Source: a virus. Taken from it: a stretch of 35,825 bases of DNA. The translations under genes were made by a program, and so were the position numbers. The notes below the pieces were generated by a model, which was not told where the DNA came from, did not search any database, and saw nothing but the letters and a program-made list of their open reading frames with translations. The stretch covers positions 1 to 35,825 of IMG/VR virus record IMGVR_UViG_3300042988_000731, one strand, 5' to 3'. This document shows, in pieces, positions 8,063-16,238 of this stretch (positions are counted from its first letter, which is position 1; each line of letters opens with the position of its first letter).

Positions 8063-8285
8063 TTGTGTCTTCCTTTCGTATTACGTACCAAGTCCAGTAC
8101 GGGTTAAAAATCTCTGGTACGGCGGCACCACGCCACCAAATCCAGACTCCATAACTTGCAACGTCTGATTCAATCCTATCTACATATAGCCCAGCGGGGC
8201 CGATCATAAGCTCTGCTCGTTCGGACCCCATGACGAGATCCCCGGGTTTGAGGAAGTTGGTGTTTATCCTGATCGTCGCTTCCAT
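8049..8285 (-). CDS. Small hypothetical protein (78 aa)
   Basis: This 78-residue protein has mixed beta character, with a tryptophan-rich stretch (GVWIWWRG) near residues 46-53 and another, YWTWYV, near 63-68. The pattern GDLVMG followed by short strands suggests a small beta-barrel (SH3-like) fold; this is inference. Start and stop overlap neighbours: TAATG with SbcC upstream and 14 nt with the 91-aa gene downstream. Function unknown. Confidence 0.7.
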   Translation of the reverse strand: MEATIRINTNFLKPGDLVMGSERAELMIGPAGLYVDRIESDVASYGVWIWWRGAAVPEIFNPYWTWYVIRKEDTNGTT

Positions 8286-10387
8286 TACTCACTCGCAATC
8301 GATGACCGTCCGTTAGCAGACGTTACTGTAAAACGCTTGTCGAACATTTCCTTGAATTCAGTCATGTGGTCAACAACCAGAATGAGCGTATCCTGTGCTG
8401 CAAGCTTGAGGAGGCCCATGGCTGCTTCCTTCTCCGCGATGCCCAAACCCTCAAAGCATTCATCTAGAACGAGCCAGCCTGGGCTGACTCCCGTCCTGGC
8501 AGAAATCACCTTACGGACAGCGAGGTCAACGGCTAGCTCTACCGCAGTAGCCATACCACCAGAGAGTGCGGTCTTAGGATTACGCTCGACGCCAGAAATA
8601 GTAACGAATGGCTGGATAGCCCGCTTGACCGTACCCTTGGCTGTAGCTGACTCTGACCTAAACCCTACCGTTACGTGAGCCACGTTTGGCACATGCGCGA
8701 GCATCTGGTTGGCGTTCCAGGCGATCTCTGTGAGGACTTCATCAAAGATGGCTGTAAGGAAGCTCTTGAGTAGCTCTAGGAAGTCCTGCTCGATATTAAG
8801 GGCGGATTGGGTGGCCTTGACCTTCTCCGTAGCTTCCGCAACCCGGGCCTTGGCAGCTTCTAGAGCCTTGGCATGTTTCTCTTTGTCCCTGGTGATGGTT
8901 TCATTTCGATACTCACACTCGCGCAGAGCCTTCTGGGCTGCGGTGACACCTTCCAGGGCCTTGTTGTGCTCGGCTGTCACCAGCTTTGAAACCTTGAGCA
9001 TACCGTCGTACTGGCTCTGGTAGATGTTGTTAATGGCATTGATTTGCTTCTGAGTGTTCAGGTTAACAACACTCACCATAGTCTCCCACTCCTTGACGGA
9101 AGTGTTAAACTTTTCCTGTAGAGTGCAAGACTCGCCAAACCGTTCAACATCGAGATTGTGAATCATCTCCTTAAACTGAGCAATCTTGGGGTCTACTTGA
9201 GCTAGTTTTGCCTTGTGATCAGCGAGAGTCGCATTCCACCCATCTCTAACTTGATGGGCATTGCGAGCCTTACGGATATCTTCTTCAAGCTCTGCGAGAT
9301 CCTCTTTGGCCTGCACCAAATCAGACTTTGATTCAATCCACGTTTGGAAACAGCGAGGGCACTGCTCGCCAGAAAGCTTCCAGATGTCCTCCTCAAGTTC
9401 CTTTTTCTGGACTTCAAGGGCTGGCAGGCTGGCGATGGCATATTCTGCCTTCTGGACTTCCTTCTCAGCGTCCTTGACAGCCGCTATCCAAATCTCTGCA
9501 CGCTCCTTCTCAGCAGCCTCAAGTTTGGCAAGCCGCGCCTTCCCCTGCTCGATAAGGACTTCAAGGTTGCCAATCTTGGCATTACGGGTGGGGGCAGTGA
9601 TCGGCTTGCTTTGTATTAGGTCGAGTAGCTGACCTTCTCCAATGGTTCGTTCTTTTTCAACCTCTGTTTTCCACTGAGTCTTGAGGCTCGCGATAGCTTC
9701 TTCGGTCTTTGCAACAGCAGCCTGCTGCGTATCGGCTAGAACGTGGGCATCGTGAAGAAGAAGTTTGAACGGCTTGGTATCTTCAATGTCAGGGAAACTT
9801 TCCAGATTGATGGTGGTGAAGTCAACCATTAGCTGGCTTTGAACGTCAACCAGATTGGCATACTTACCAACCAAATCCTTGACCTTCTCTCCGCTTGCTT
9901 CAATGGCCTCTTCAAATTTGCGGAGGCCCAGGAGGATGGTGAGAAATTCTTGAATCTCACTGTTGGTCTTGGAAAGAAAAAGACCCGGAGTCTTCTGGGG
10001 GCGATAAGTCAGGGCCGCTAGAAGGTCGGTATCCATGCCAAGTAGCTTAGGAAGCTCTGCGTTTACAGCGGACGCTCCCTTAATCATTCCACCCTTGTCG
10101 GTGGTCAAAGATGTTGTAGAACCGCGAGAGATAAATGCATCGCCCTCTTTGGTTCCAGTAAGGGATGCCGTAACACAGAGTGGTAGTTCCCCATACCAAG
10201 ACTTTAGTTCGGTGGCCGGATAGGGAGAGTATCCTAGGGCATAAGCAATACCCATAAGTACAGTAGATTTACCAGCCCCAGACGGCCCCTGAAACAACAC
10301 AAGCCCGGTGTCGGGGAAATAGATCGGAGTGGTCTGCTCAAACGACCGAAACCCCTGTAGGGTTAGCTGTGTTAATCGGATAGCCAT
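8285..10387 (-). CDS. sbcC: SbcC/Rad50-like SMC-type ATPase (700 aa)
   Basis: This is the ATPase subunit of an SbcCD/Mre11-Rad50-type nuclease complex (T4 gp46 counterpart), which processes DNA ends in recombination-dependent replication. The Walker A GPSGAGKST is near residue 34. Long coiled-coil arms surround a zinc hook CPRC near residue 343. The signature LSGGMATAVELAV is near 605, and Walker B WLVLDECFEGLG is near 638. I chose the ATG at 10387; the GTG just before it is also possible. No Shine-Dalgarno is visible, but TATACT ends exactly 6 nt before the ATG, so the mRNA may be leaderless. Its SbcD partner is not adjacent but lies at 16706 on the other arm. Confidence 0.95.
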   Translation of the reverse strand: MAIRLTQLTLQGFRSFEQTTPIYFPDTGLVLFQGPSGAGKSTVLMGIAYALGYSPYPATELKSWYGELPLCVTASLTGTKEGDAFISRGSTTSLTTDKGGMIKGASAVNAELPKLLGMDTDLLAALTYRPQKTPGLFLSKTNSEIQEFLTILLGLRKFEEAIEASGEKVKDLVGKYANLVDVQSQLMVDFTTINLESFPDIEDTKPFKLLLHDAHVLADTQQAAVAKTEEAIASLKTQWKTEVEKERTIGEGQLLDLIQSKPITAPTRNAKIGNLEVLIEQGKARLAKLEAAEKERAEIWIAAVKDAEKEVQKAEYAIASLPALEVQKKELEEDIWKLSGEQCPRCFQTWIESKSDLVQAKEDLAELEEDIRKARNAHQVRDGWNATLADHKAKLAQVDPKIAQFKEMIHNLDVERFGESCTLQEKFNTSVKEWETMVSVVNLNTQKQINAINNIYQSQYDGMLKVSKLVTAEHNKALEGVTAAQKALRECEYRNETITRDKEKHAKALEAAKARVAEATEKVKATQSALNIEQDFLELLKSFLTAIFDEVLTEIAWNANQMLAHVPNVAHVTVGFRSESATAKGTVKRAIQPFVTISGVERNPKTALSGGMATAVELAVDLAVRKVISARTGVSPGWLVLDECFEGLGIAEKEAAMGLLKLAAQDTLILVVDHMTEFKEMFDKRFTVTSANGRSSIASE

Positions 10388-10393
10388 CACTTA

Positions 10394-10401
10394 AGTATAG
10401 C
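10394..10401 (-). promoter_or_regulatory. Candidate -10 GCTATACT giving a leaderless SbcC mRNA
   Basis: Minus-strand GCTATACT ends 6 nt before the SbcC ATG at 10387 and starts 1 nt after the TAA of the FmdB-like gene. Transcription starting 6-8 nt after the hexamer would begin at or next to the ATG. There is no Shine-Dalgarno. A -35 match is poor. Confidence 0.45.
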
Positions 10402-10402
10402 G

Positions 10403-10642
10403 TTAGATAACGCCCTTCTTGCCGTGTGCCATCTCGTCATGGATTTGTTCAGCATCGGCAAGACGTTCCACCCTCTTGACCATCACACCGTTATCCAGAG
10501 TCTCCGTTATACGTACAGTCGGAGGCTTTGGGCAACGCTGAGCGGTGGCTCCGCAGTTACAGTCGATGTAGGGAAGCTCCTTCGACAACAGGCGTCTGGT
10601 AACGAAGGAGCAAGCCTTACATTCGTAGAAGTAGATCGGCAT
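10403..10642 (-). CDS. FmdB-type zinc ribbon protein (79 aa)
   Basis: This 79-residue protein begins MPIYFYECKACSF, a near match to the MPIYEYxCxxCG start of the FmdB zinc-ribbon family. The ligand pairs are C8-x2-C11 and CNCG near residues 28-31. Family members are small putative regulatory proteins of largely unknown role. The start overlaps the chaperonin stop (TAATG), so it is translationally coupled to it. A link to chaperonin function is only positional. Confidence 0.82.
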   Translation of the reverse strand: MPIYFYECKACSFVTRRLLSKELPYIDCNCGATAQRCPKPPTVRITETLDNGVMVKRVERLADAEQIHDEMAHGKKGVI

Positions 10643-12480
10643 TAGATACGCTCGTCAGCCTCAGACCCGCTCTTGATATCACGTAGGAATGCGTTGTTCT
10701 CACGCGCCTCCGCTCGCTCAAAAGTCTCGTCACGCGGGAAGACGATGGCACCGCCAAGTGTACCCAGGAGGGTGGCGATTGAGAGACTGTTGCGGATTGC
10801 TTCTAGTACCGCAGGAGTCGAGTCCAAAATGCCGATTTCAATGGCATCGCCCCACTCGCTCTCAAGTGCGTCGAAGACTAACTTGTTGTCACTCTCAGCC
10901 ATCATCACGTTGAGGGTCTTGGTAATCTCTTCGTCGCCCCAACCCAGGTTCCGGTACAGGACGTAGAACGGCTCAAGTAGGGCCGGTGCTAGCACATCGT
11001 CCAGTACGTCGGTGACATCGGGAACGTCCTTGAACATCTCGTACCACTTCCGCGTAGGGCGAGGTCCGTTCCTGAACGGACGGTTTTTGATAGCCTTGGC
11101 AAGCTGGATAAGCATCCACCCACCACCCGGCAAGCAACCGCTCTCGATAGCCTTACGAACGGCCATGATAGCGTCTTCGGCACGGTCCCGGCGCTCACGT
11201 AGCTCGCCGTTGGATGAACCGATGACCTTAAGCTTCGCGATACCACCGGAGATACGACCGATACGCTCTTGTAGGTAGCTGGCCTCAAGGATTGAACCAG
11301 CCGATTGTGCGAGTTGCTTCTCAAGAATGTCTACGCGCTCAAGAATCAGAACCTCGTCACACTGACCAAGCACGGTAGAGCGGAACTTGGTGGCCTCAAA
11401 TGCATCGACGCCATGCCCAAGATCCGCAAGGTTAAGCTCCTCATGCGTCCTGGGAAGCGGGTTGTTGAGGGCATCGTAAATCTTGGCTCCGGTGACCGCC
11501 GACAGGTCAAGTAGGAAGTCATACTGGCTGTTGGGGATTGCATTCATGGGAGCGATGATCGGGTAGACGTTCAGTGTCTCAGCCGACATCCAGTTGGCAG
11601 CAAGCTGGCCTAGTACAGATTCGCTGAATCCAGTAGCGACCAGCACCACGTTGTGGTTAAATCCATCGGTTTGCCACGCCATACCGATGCGTTCCATGAT
11701 GAAGATGATTTGCTGGATATCAATAATCCGCCCGTGGACGAGGACGAAGACCGGCTTCTCCATGTAGACCCGCTGTGCTCCTGGGTCGTTGATGAACTTG
11801 TTGTAGAACCGTCCGCAGGAGTCTTCGTAGCCGCTGTTGATCGGATAGCCCTCGATGCGCTCCACTTCGTAGGCAGACGGGCCACTGATTTCGGTGATGG
11901 TGACATTGCCCCTATCTCCAACGAGTGCAAGAGCTTCCATGACCGCATCTGCAAGGGGTTCGTCGCCATTAGCAGATAACTTTGCGACATTGTGTAGCAT
12001 TTCCTTTCCTTCGTCGGTAGACGAATCGCACGGGATTGATTCAGCGGTGATGGTGGGTTCGATTACATCGCGGAAGTAAGCCTGTAGCTCGCGAATGACC
12101 CGCTGTGGGGAGACTTCGGGGTGAGCCTTAGTGTAGGCCGAAATGTTCTTGACAATGGAATAAGCTAGGATTGTCGCCGTAGTGGTACCATCACCGGCCT
12201 CATTGGCGGTACGGATTGAGGCATCCCGGGCAGACTCCATGATTGCGTGAGCAACCGGGTCTTGGAAACCAATTGACTTGAAGACGGTCACACCGTCCTT
12301 GGTTACGAAGTTGGGGATGTTGTGTTCCTGCCGTTCCAGTAGCACGCTGCTACCTCCCGGCCCCAGAGTCGCCCCTACCAGAGCGGAGATGGTCTGCATA
12401 GTGTTAAGCACCTTGGCCTCAAGGCTGCTTCCCTTGACCATCATCTCCTTGCCTGTTGACTTGACCTTCTTGGTTTCCAT
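10642..12480 (-). CDS. groEL: Phage-encoded GroEL-like chaperonin (612 aa)
   Basis: This is a group I-type chaperonin, an ATP-driven folding machine, here 612 residues against about 548 for Escherichia coli GroEL. The ATP-site motifs are present: ATLGPGG near 37-43, VTKDGVTV near 59-66 with the catalytic aspartate D62, and GDGTTTATILA near 96-106. The late equatorial motif RAEDAIMAVRKA and the following GCLPGGG match GroEL EDAL and VAGGG. The apical region is divergent, so clients and lid may differ. It probably folds phage proteins. It follows the wHTH gene by a TAATG overlap with AAAGG upstream. No GroES gene is adjacent; a GroES-like candidate sits at 16248. Chaperonins are known from some giant phages such as Pseudomonas phage EL. 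Confidence 0.95.
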   Translation of the reverse strand: METKKVKSTGKEMMVKGSSLEAKVLNTMQTISALVGATLGPGGSSVLLERQEHNIPNFVTKDGVTVFKSIGFQDPVAHAIMESARDASIRTANEAGDGTTTATILAYSIVKNISAYTKAHPEVSPQRVIRELQAYFRDVIEPTITAESIPCDSSTDEGKEMLHNVAKLSANGDEPLADAVMEALALVGDRGNVTITEISGPSAYEVERIEGYPINSGYEDSCGRFYNKFINDPGAQRVYMEKPVFVLVHGRIIDIQQIIFIMERIGMAWQTDGFNHNVVLVATGFSESVLGQLAANWMSAETLNVYPIIAPMNAIPNSQYDFLLDLSAVTGAKIYDALNNPLPRTHEELNLADLGHGVDAFEATKFRSTVLGQCDEVLILERVDILEKQLAQSAGSILEASYLQERIGRISGGIAKLKVIGSSNGELRERRDRAEDAIMAVRKAIESGCLPGGGWMLIQLAKAIKNRPFRNGPRPTRKWYEMFKDVPDVTDVLDDVLAPALLEPFYVLYRNLGWGDEEITKTLNVMMAESDNKLVFDALESEWGDAIEIGILDSTPAVLEAIRNSLSIATLLGTLGGAIVFPRDETFERAEARENNAFLRDIKSGSEADERI

Positions 12481-12818
12481 TACAGTACCTTTCCGTATCG
12501 TTCAATCTGATGTCGAGCAACCCCGATTTGACCGGGCTCGACGGTAAGAGTGCGTTGAACGCACCAACCAAAAACAGGGTGCTTGTATCGAGAGGAAGTC
12601 AAGTGAAAAATACCCTTGTCCTTCCAATACTTTAGATAACGTTTCGCGGTCCTGACGGGAACCTTACATAGAGCGGCAAGTTCCTGATCGGTTGGCGTAA
12701 ACGGCTTATCTGGGTGTTGTAGAAAGGTTGTTACCACGGTTGTTCGGAAGTCTTCTTTGCGAATCCGGCTAAACTCGACCTTCATCCGGGGTGCAAACTG
12801 GTTCCACTCTTGTCGCAT
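12480..12818 (-). CDS. Helix-turn-helix DNA-binding protein (112 aa), first gene of the leftward arm
   Basis: The start at 12818 (MRQEWNQFAPR) is chosen because AGGAG lies 5 nt upstream. The longer start at 12863 has no ribosome site and lies upstream of a candidate promoter. Residues about 45-80, with FTPTDQELAALCKVPVRTAK then RYLKYWKDKGIF, read as a winged helix-turn-helix, typical of replication initiators or transcription regulators. Being the first gene next to the divergent repeat region, it is the obvious candidate to bind the 15-mer repeats, either as autoregulator or origin-binding protein. That is inference from position. Its stop overlaps the chaperonin start as TAATG. Confidence 0.8.
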   Translation of the reverse strand: MRQEWNQFAPRMKVEFSRIRKEDFRTTVVTTFLQHPDKPFTPTDQELAALCKVPVRTAKRYLKYWKDKGIFHLTSSRYKHPVFGWCVQRTLTVEPGQIGVARHQIERYGKVL

Positions 12819-12834
12819 TACCTCTCCTGTGATC

Positions 12835-12842
12835 GGTATAGC
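12835..12842 (-). promoter_or_regulatory. Leftward promoter -10 (GCTATACC) of the divergent control region
   Basis: Minus-strand GCTATACC lies 16 nt before the ATG at 12818, with the AGGAGAGG ribosome site between. A weak -35-like TGGTCA sits 16 nt upstream. A copy of the 15-mer repeat (12873-12887) ends about 32 nt upstream of the hexamer, in the orientation GTATCGGGCCAGACC relative to transcription. Confidence 0.5.
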
Positions 12843-12872
12843 GTATCGATCCAAAATGACCATATGTTTTGG

Positions 12873-13043
12873 GGTCTGGCCCGATACCCAGCATATATGG
12901 GCTCGCGCAAGGGAGTGGCCCGATACGGGTTCTGAGGGTCTGGCCCGATACCCGCCCTATATGGCCCAATCTTATACCAATATGGTATTTACTATTAACC
13001 AATCTAGATCATAATAAGATTGGAGTCAGTATCGGGCCAGACC
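12873..13043. repeat. Divergent control region with repeated 15-mers and an AT-rich dyad
   Basis: The 15-mer GGTCTGGCCCGATAC occurs on the plus strand at 12873-12887 and 12937-12951, and inverted at 13029-13043. An 11-nt part of it lies at 12916-12926. The first two copies extend to 28-bp units (12873-12900, 12937-12964) that match at 25 positions and end in TATATGG. CCAATCTTAT follows the second copy (12966-12975) and, inverted, the third (13014-13023). These form a large imperfect dyad around an AT-rich core (12976-13013, about 74% A+T). ATACCA/TGGTAT is a smaller inverted repeat at 12974-12988. No gene fits here. Operators or activator sites for two divergent promoters, or a replication origin, would explain it. 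Confidence 0.85.
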
Positions 13044-13060
13044 GATCTTACAATTTCTCT

Positions 13061-13069
13061 TGCTATATC
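13061..13069 (+). promoter_or_regulatory. Rightward promoter, extended -10 TGCTATATC
   Basis: TGCTATATC lies 19 nt before the ATG at 13089, followed by AAGGAG. The inverted 15-mer repeat (13029-13043) ends 20 nt upstream of the hexamer, where a -35 or activator site would be. No TTGACA-like -35 is seen, so a repeat-binding activator or repressor could control it. Confidence 0.5.
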
Positions 13070-13088
13070 AAAGAGAAGGAGTGACAAC

Positions 13089-13706
13089 ATGCTAGTACGG
13101 TTCATTGGAGCACCCATTTCTGGAAAGACTACTGTTGCAGCGCAAGTGTTTGCTCAGCTTAAGCTTTCAGGACAGCCTAACGTAGAATTTGTCGTTGAGC
13201 AAGCTCGTTTATTCATCGCAGAACGTAAGTCCAATGGCCCAGAAGGACAGGAACTACCTCCCTTAACTGACGATGACCAGATGGCTATCCTCCTCAAGCA
13301 GATGAAGATGGAGGAGATCATGGAACATTCGGTTGGTAGAGATGGAATCGTAATCACTGATTCAAGCATCTTCAACTCCTTCTGGTACATGACCCCTTCT
13401 TTCCGGGATCACGCTTTTAACGACCCGATGGTTTACCATCATCTTGAAACCTACAAAGACCCACACAACCTTCTCTTCCTCTGTGCTCCTTTGCCTGTCA
13501 TGGTGCAATCAGATCGTAACCGGCTTCACAGCCCAAAGGATTCCAGACTGATACACGACAAGATCATGATCATGGTGAAGAACGAAGTGTTGGTTCGACA
13601 CCCGGTTATGCAGGTTGCTCACGATGTTTCCATCCCTTTGGGTGGCCCTAACTCATTCCGCGTTAATGAGGTGGTGCAGAAAATCTACGAGAAGCTAACG
13701 GAGTAA
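13089..13706 (+). CDS. P-loop NTPase, AAA_28/kinase-like (205 aa)
   Basis: This 205-residue protein begins MLVRFIGAPISGKTT, a Walker A GxxxxGKT at residues 7-14. Later, DGIVITDSSIFNS near 85-97 gives an acidic Walker B-like strand. The layout resembles the small AAA_28/NadR-type P-loop proteins or nucleotide kinases found in large phages. The substrate is not known. AAGGAG lies 8 nt before ATG, and the longer open frame back to 13020 would run over the promoter. It is the first gene of the rightward arm and is followed after one base by the helicase. Confidence 0.82.
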   Translation: MLVRFIGAPISGKTTVAAQVFAQLKLSGQPNVEFVVEQARLFIAERKSNGPEGQELPPLTDDDQMAILLKQMKMEEIMEHSVGRDGIVITDSSIFNSFWYMTPSFRDHAFNDPMVYHHLETYKDPHNLLFLCAPLPVMVQSDRNRLHSPKDSRLIHDKIMIMVKNEVLVRHPVMQVAHDVSIPLGGPNSFRVNEVVQKIYEKLTE

Positions 13707-13707
13707 C

Positions 13708-15162
13708 ATGATAATTTGGGATACCCCGACAACGGTTCGTTTTGTCGAGCAGGACGAGAAGAAGGCTGCTCTCGTTAGGACCGCTTTGACTTACACCAAC
13801 CGCTCTGTCGATTACCAGATCAGACGCCTCAAGAATGCTCGCTGGTTTGACGCCGAGAAGCAACAGGAGCATCTGGCTGAGCTACAGGAAGCTCGCAGGG
13901 TGTGCCTCCTCAACGAAGAGGGTGACTCGTTTACCACCTACGCTGGGTTGGCAACAAACGTTGACCAGATTCTTCATCAGGGAATCGAAAATCGTATCGT
14001 CTATCCTACTGCCCACACCGTACCTTGGGCAGAGGTCCCTCCACCCCTTCGACCGTACCAGCAAGAAACCGTAGACCTCTTCCTCGATAAGAAGCATGCA
14101 GCTGCTGAAATGGCAACTGGCCTTGGAAAGAGCTACGTCATCCTCCACTTAGCTAAGACCTTGGGGCTCAAGACTATTGTCATGGCTCCAACTACCTCGA
14201 TTGCGGACCAACTCTATGCCGACTTTATTCGTTTCCTGGGGAAAAAGTACGTGGGACGCTTCTATGGCGGAAAAAAGGAAAGTGGCAAGCTCTTTACGGT
14301 GGCTATCCATGCATCTCTGGCGAGGATCCCCTTGGATTCACCGGACTATCTGGCGTTCTCCAAGTCGCTCGTTTTCATTGCAGACGAGTCACACCTCACA
14401 CCGGCTGCCACGCTCAAGGAAGTCTGCCTTGGACTTTGTTCCTCTGCCCCCTACCGTTTCTTCCTCTCTGGAACACAGCTACGGGCTGATGGAAGCGATC
14501 TCCTTCTTCGCGGTATCACCGGACCAATTCTCAAAAAGATGACGGTAGCCGATGGAGTGGAACAGGGCTACCTAGCCGCTCCCAGGTTCCGCATCTTCCC
14601 GATGACTTCCTGCGACTCCTACGATTCTTCAGATCCTCTCAAGATGACCCAGCGGCATTTTTACTACAACCAAGCAATCATCCGTAAGGCCACCGCTCTT
14701 GTTAACTACGCTGTTACCCGCATGAACCACCAAGTTCTCATTGCCATCGATGAAATTGAACAGTTCCGCGACATCGCCCCTCACCTTACCGCTCAGTACA
14801 AATTCGCTCATGGCCCGATTACCAAAGCAAACGAAAAATTCGTTCCACCCGAACATCGCGATAGTGACACCACTAAGATCGTAGCCGAGTTTAACGCAGG
14901 TAAGTTCCCGGTCCTGATTGGAACGTCGGCAGTTGGCATGGGTACGGACATCCGTCCAGTTAAAACCATCGTCAACCTAACAGGAGGCAAGAGCGAGGTA
15001 CAGATCCGACAGCTAGTTGGACGAGGTACCCGCAAGGTCGAGGGCAAGACTGAGTGTATGGTGTTTGACTTTGATGTGGTCAACATTCCAATGCTCCACC
15101 GTCATGCCGAGGAGAGAGTAGGTGTCTACACAGACATCTATGACGATGTGGAGATGCTATGA
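13708..15162 (+). CDS. SF2 DNA/RNA helicase (484 aa)
   Basis: This is a superfamily 2 helicase of the DEAD/DEAH, UvsW-like type. LRPYQQE near 114-120 is the Q-like motif, ATGLGKS at 136-142 is Walker A, and IADESH near 225 is motif II. FLSGTQ is motif III, and QLVGRGTRK near 435 is motif VI. A roughly 110-residue N-terminal extension of unknown fold precedes the motor. It would unwind or remodel branched DNA or RNA in replication and recombination, as T4 UvsW does; the exact substrate is inferred. The gene overlaps the sigma-like gene downstream by 4 nt (ATGA), with GGAG in front of that start. Confidence 0.93.
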   Translation: MIIWDTPTTVRFVEQDEKKAALVRTALTYTNRSVDYQIRRLKNARWFDAEKQQEHLAELQEARRVCLLNEEGDSFTTYAGLATNVDQILHQGIENRIVYPTAHTVPWAEVPPPLRPYQQETVDLFLDKKHAAAEMATGLGKSYVILHLAKTLGLKTIVMAPTTSIADQLYADFIRFLGKKYVGRFYGGKKESGKLFTVAIHASLARIPLDSPDYLAFSKSLVFIADESHLTPAATLKEVCLGLCSSAPYRFFLSGTQLRADGSDLLLRGITGPILKKMTVADGVEQGYLAAPRFRIFPMTSCDSYDSSDPLKMTQRHFYYNQAIIRKATALVNYAVTRMNHQVLIAIDEIEQFRDIAPHLTAQYKFAHGPITKANEKFVPPEHRDSDTTKIVAEFNAGKFPVLIGTSAVGMGTDIRPVKTIVNLTGGKSEVQIRQLVGRGTRKVEGKTECMVFDFDVVNIPMLHRHAEERVGVYTDIYDDVEML

Positions 15163-16238
15163 AGCCCGGTCAGGATAACCACTTTAAGCTTTTTGCAGGA
15201 CAGCTAGAGAAGGCGATTGAAAAATACGGAAGTGTGGACGAGATCGTCATCGTAGAACGCCAGCGTAAGCAGGTAGAGAAGCTGGTGTCTCTAGAGCGAA
15301 AGTTTCGCCGTACCCTAGTTAACCATCCTTGGGGTCCTGGCGTCTACCGCTCGTTCATAAAGATGATCACAGAGGAGCGCGGAAACATTCTTGCCGCCCG
15401 TCCATTCTTCCGCGAGCGACAGGATGTGTTCACCGCTAAGATCAGCAAGGCTCTCCGCGACAAGAAAGAGAAGCGACTCTACCCTTTCGCTATCAACTAC
15501 CAGTTTGTAAGGTTTGTCATGGAGAGTCGTAACTGGAAGGGGAGCGGGATTGGTGGCAAGGTGGTCAAGCTAGCAGAGCAGATAGCCCTTTTACGCACTG
15601 AGCTTATCGAAATGAACATGCCCTTGGCAATCTCCCGGGCTCGCATCTTCTGGTCCCGCACTCCCAAGAGCCATCTGTCGTACATGGATCTTGTCCAGAT
15701 TTCCTGTGAGGGCCTGATGTCTGCGGTAGACAAGTTTGTCTTGCCGTACAGCAAGGTCTTCCGCTCTGTAGCTATCGGTCGCATCGTTGGTAACTTCATC
15801 GAGAGCTATTCTGAGACACTTGTTCATTTCTACCCCCAAGACAAACGGAAAATTTACCGGGCCAATAAAGGCATCTCCAAGCTATCGCCAGAGCGCGGAG
15901 ACAGCATCGATTTTTCCAAGCTGGCAGAAGAGGTAAATCGAGATGTCGAAGACAACCAAAAAACAAACCCCAACGAGCTTAGCCACCTCGTCGCAGCCGC
16001 ATCGCATGTTTCCACCGATGCCCCGAGTCCCGAAGAAGTCTCCGCTGGTAGCAGTGGTGCCGCTGGTGCCTCTTCTTCCGTTGATAAGTACGCAGCCGAA
16101 ATAACCTGTCAGCCCGACCATCAATACGAAACAGCGGAATTACAGACCGTCGTCCGAGCCGCCTACTCAGGCTTGACCCTTATAGAACAAAAGTTGCTTA
16201 GACTTCGGGGCATTGAGCTTACTGCGCTATACCAATAA
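15159..16238 (+). CDS. Sigma-70-like factor with region 2 but a truncated region 4 (359 aa)
   Basis: Residues about 145-226 read as sigma-70 region 2. EMNMPLAISRARIFW matches the region 2.1 helix, SYMDLVQISCEGLMSAVDKF matches the DLIQEGNIGLMKAVDKF core-binding motif, and an IGRIVGNFIESYSE helix follows. The first 145 residues are helical and unassigned. A Ser/Ala-rich linker (about 285-310) leads to LTLIEQKLLRLRGIEL at 339-354, which looks like the start of region 4.1, and the protein then stops without the -35-binding helix-turn-helix. The likely role is binding host RNA polymerase and recognising a -10-like element in phage promoters, comparable to T4 gp55. A partner that supplies region 4 is not identified. 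A GCTATACC motif overlaps its 3' end. Confidence 0.75.
   Translation: MKPGQDNHFKLFAGQLEKAIEKYGSVDEIVIVERQRKQVEKLVSLERKFRRTLVNHPWGPGVYRSFIKMITEERGNILAARPFFRERQDVFTAKISKALRDKKEKRLYPFAINYQFVRFVMESRNWKGSGIGGKVVKLAEQIALLRTELIEMNMPLAISRARIFWSRTPKSHLSYMDLVQISCEGLMSAVDKFVLPYSKVFRSVAIGRIVGNFIESYSETLVHFYPQDKRKIYRANKGISKLSPERGDSIDFSKLAEEVNRDVEDNQKTNPNELSHLVAAASHVSTDAPSPEEVSAGSSGAAGASSSVDKYAAEITCQPDHQYETAELQTVVRAAYSGLTLIEQKLLRLRGIELTALYQ
16226..16233 (+). promoter_or_regulatory. Possible internal -10 GCTATACC
   Basis: GCTATACC lies in the last codons of the sigma-like gene, 14 nt before the ATG of the GroES-like candidate, with AAGGAG between. It matches the motif at other gene starts, but being inside coding sequence it may be chance. 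Confidence 0.3.

Noticed and set aside
12757-13014. Open frames of 70-85 codons in the divergent region
   Set aside because: They run across the repeats and promoters in several frames, translate the repeats, and have no ribosome sites.
12873-13043. CRISPR-like array
   Set aside because: Only three full copies of a 15-mer exist, one of them inverted, with unequal spacing and no cas genes.
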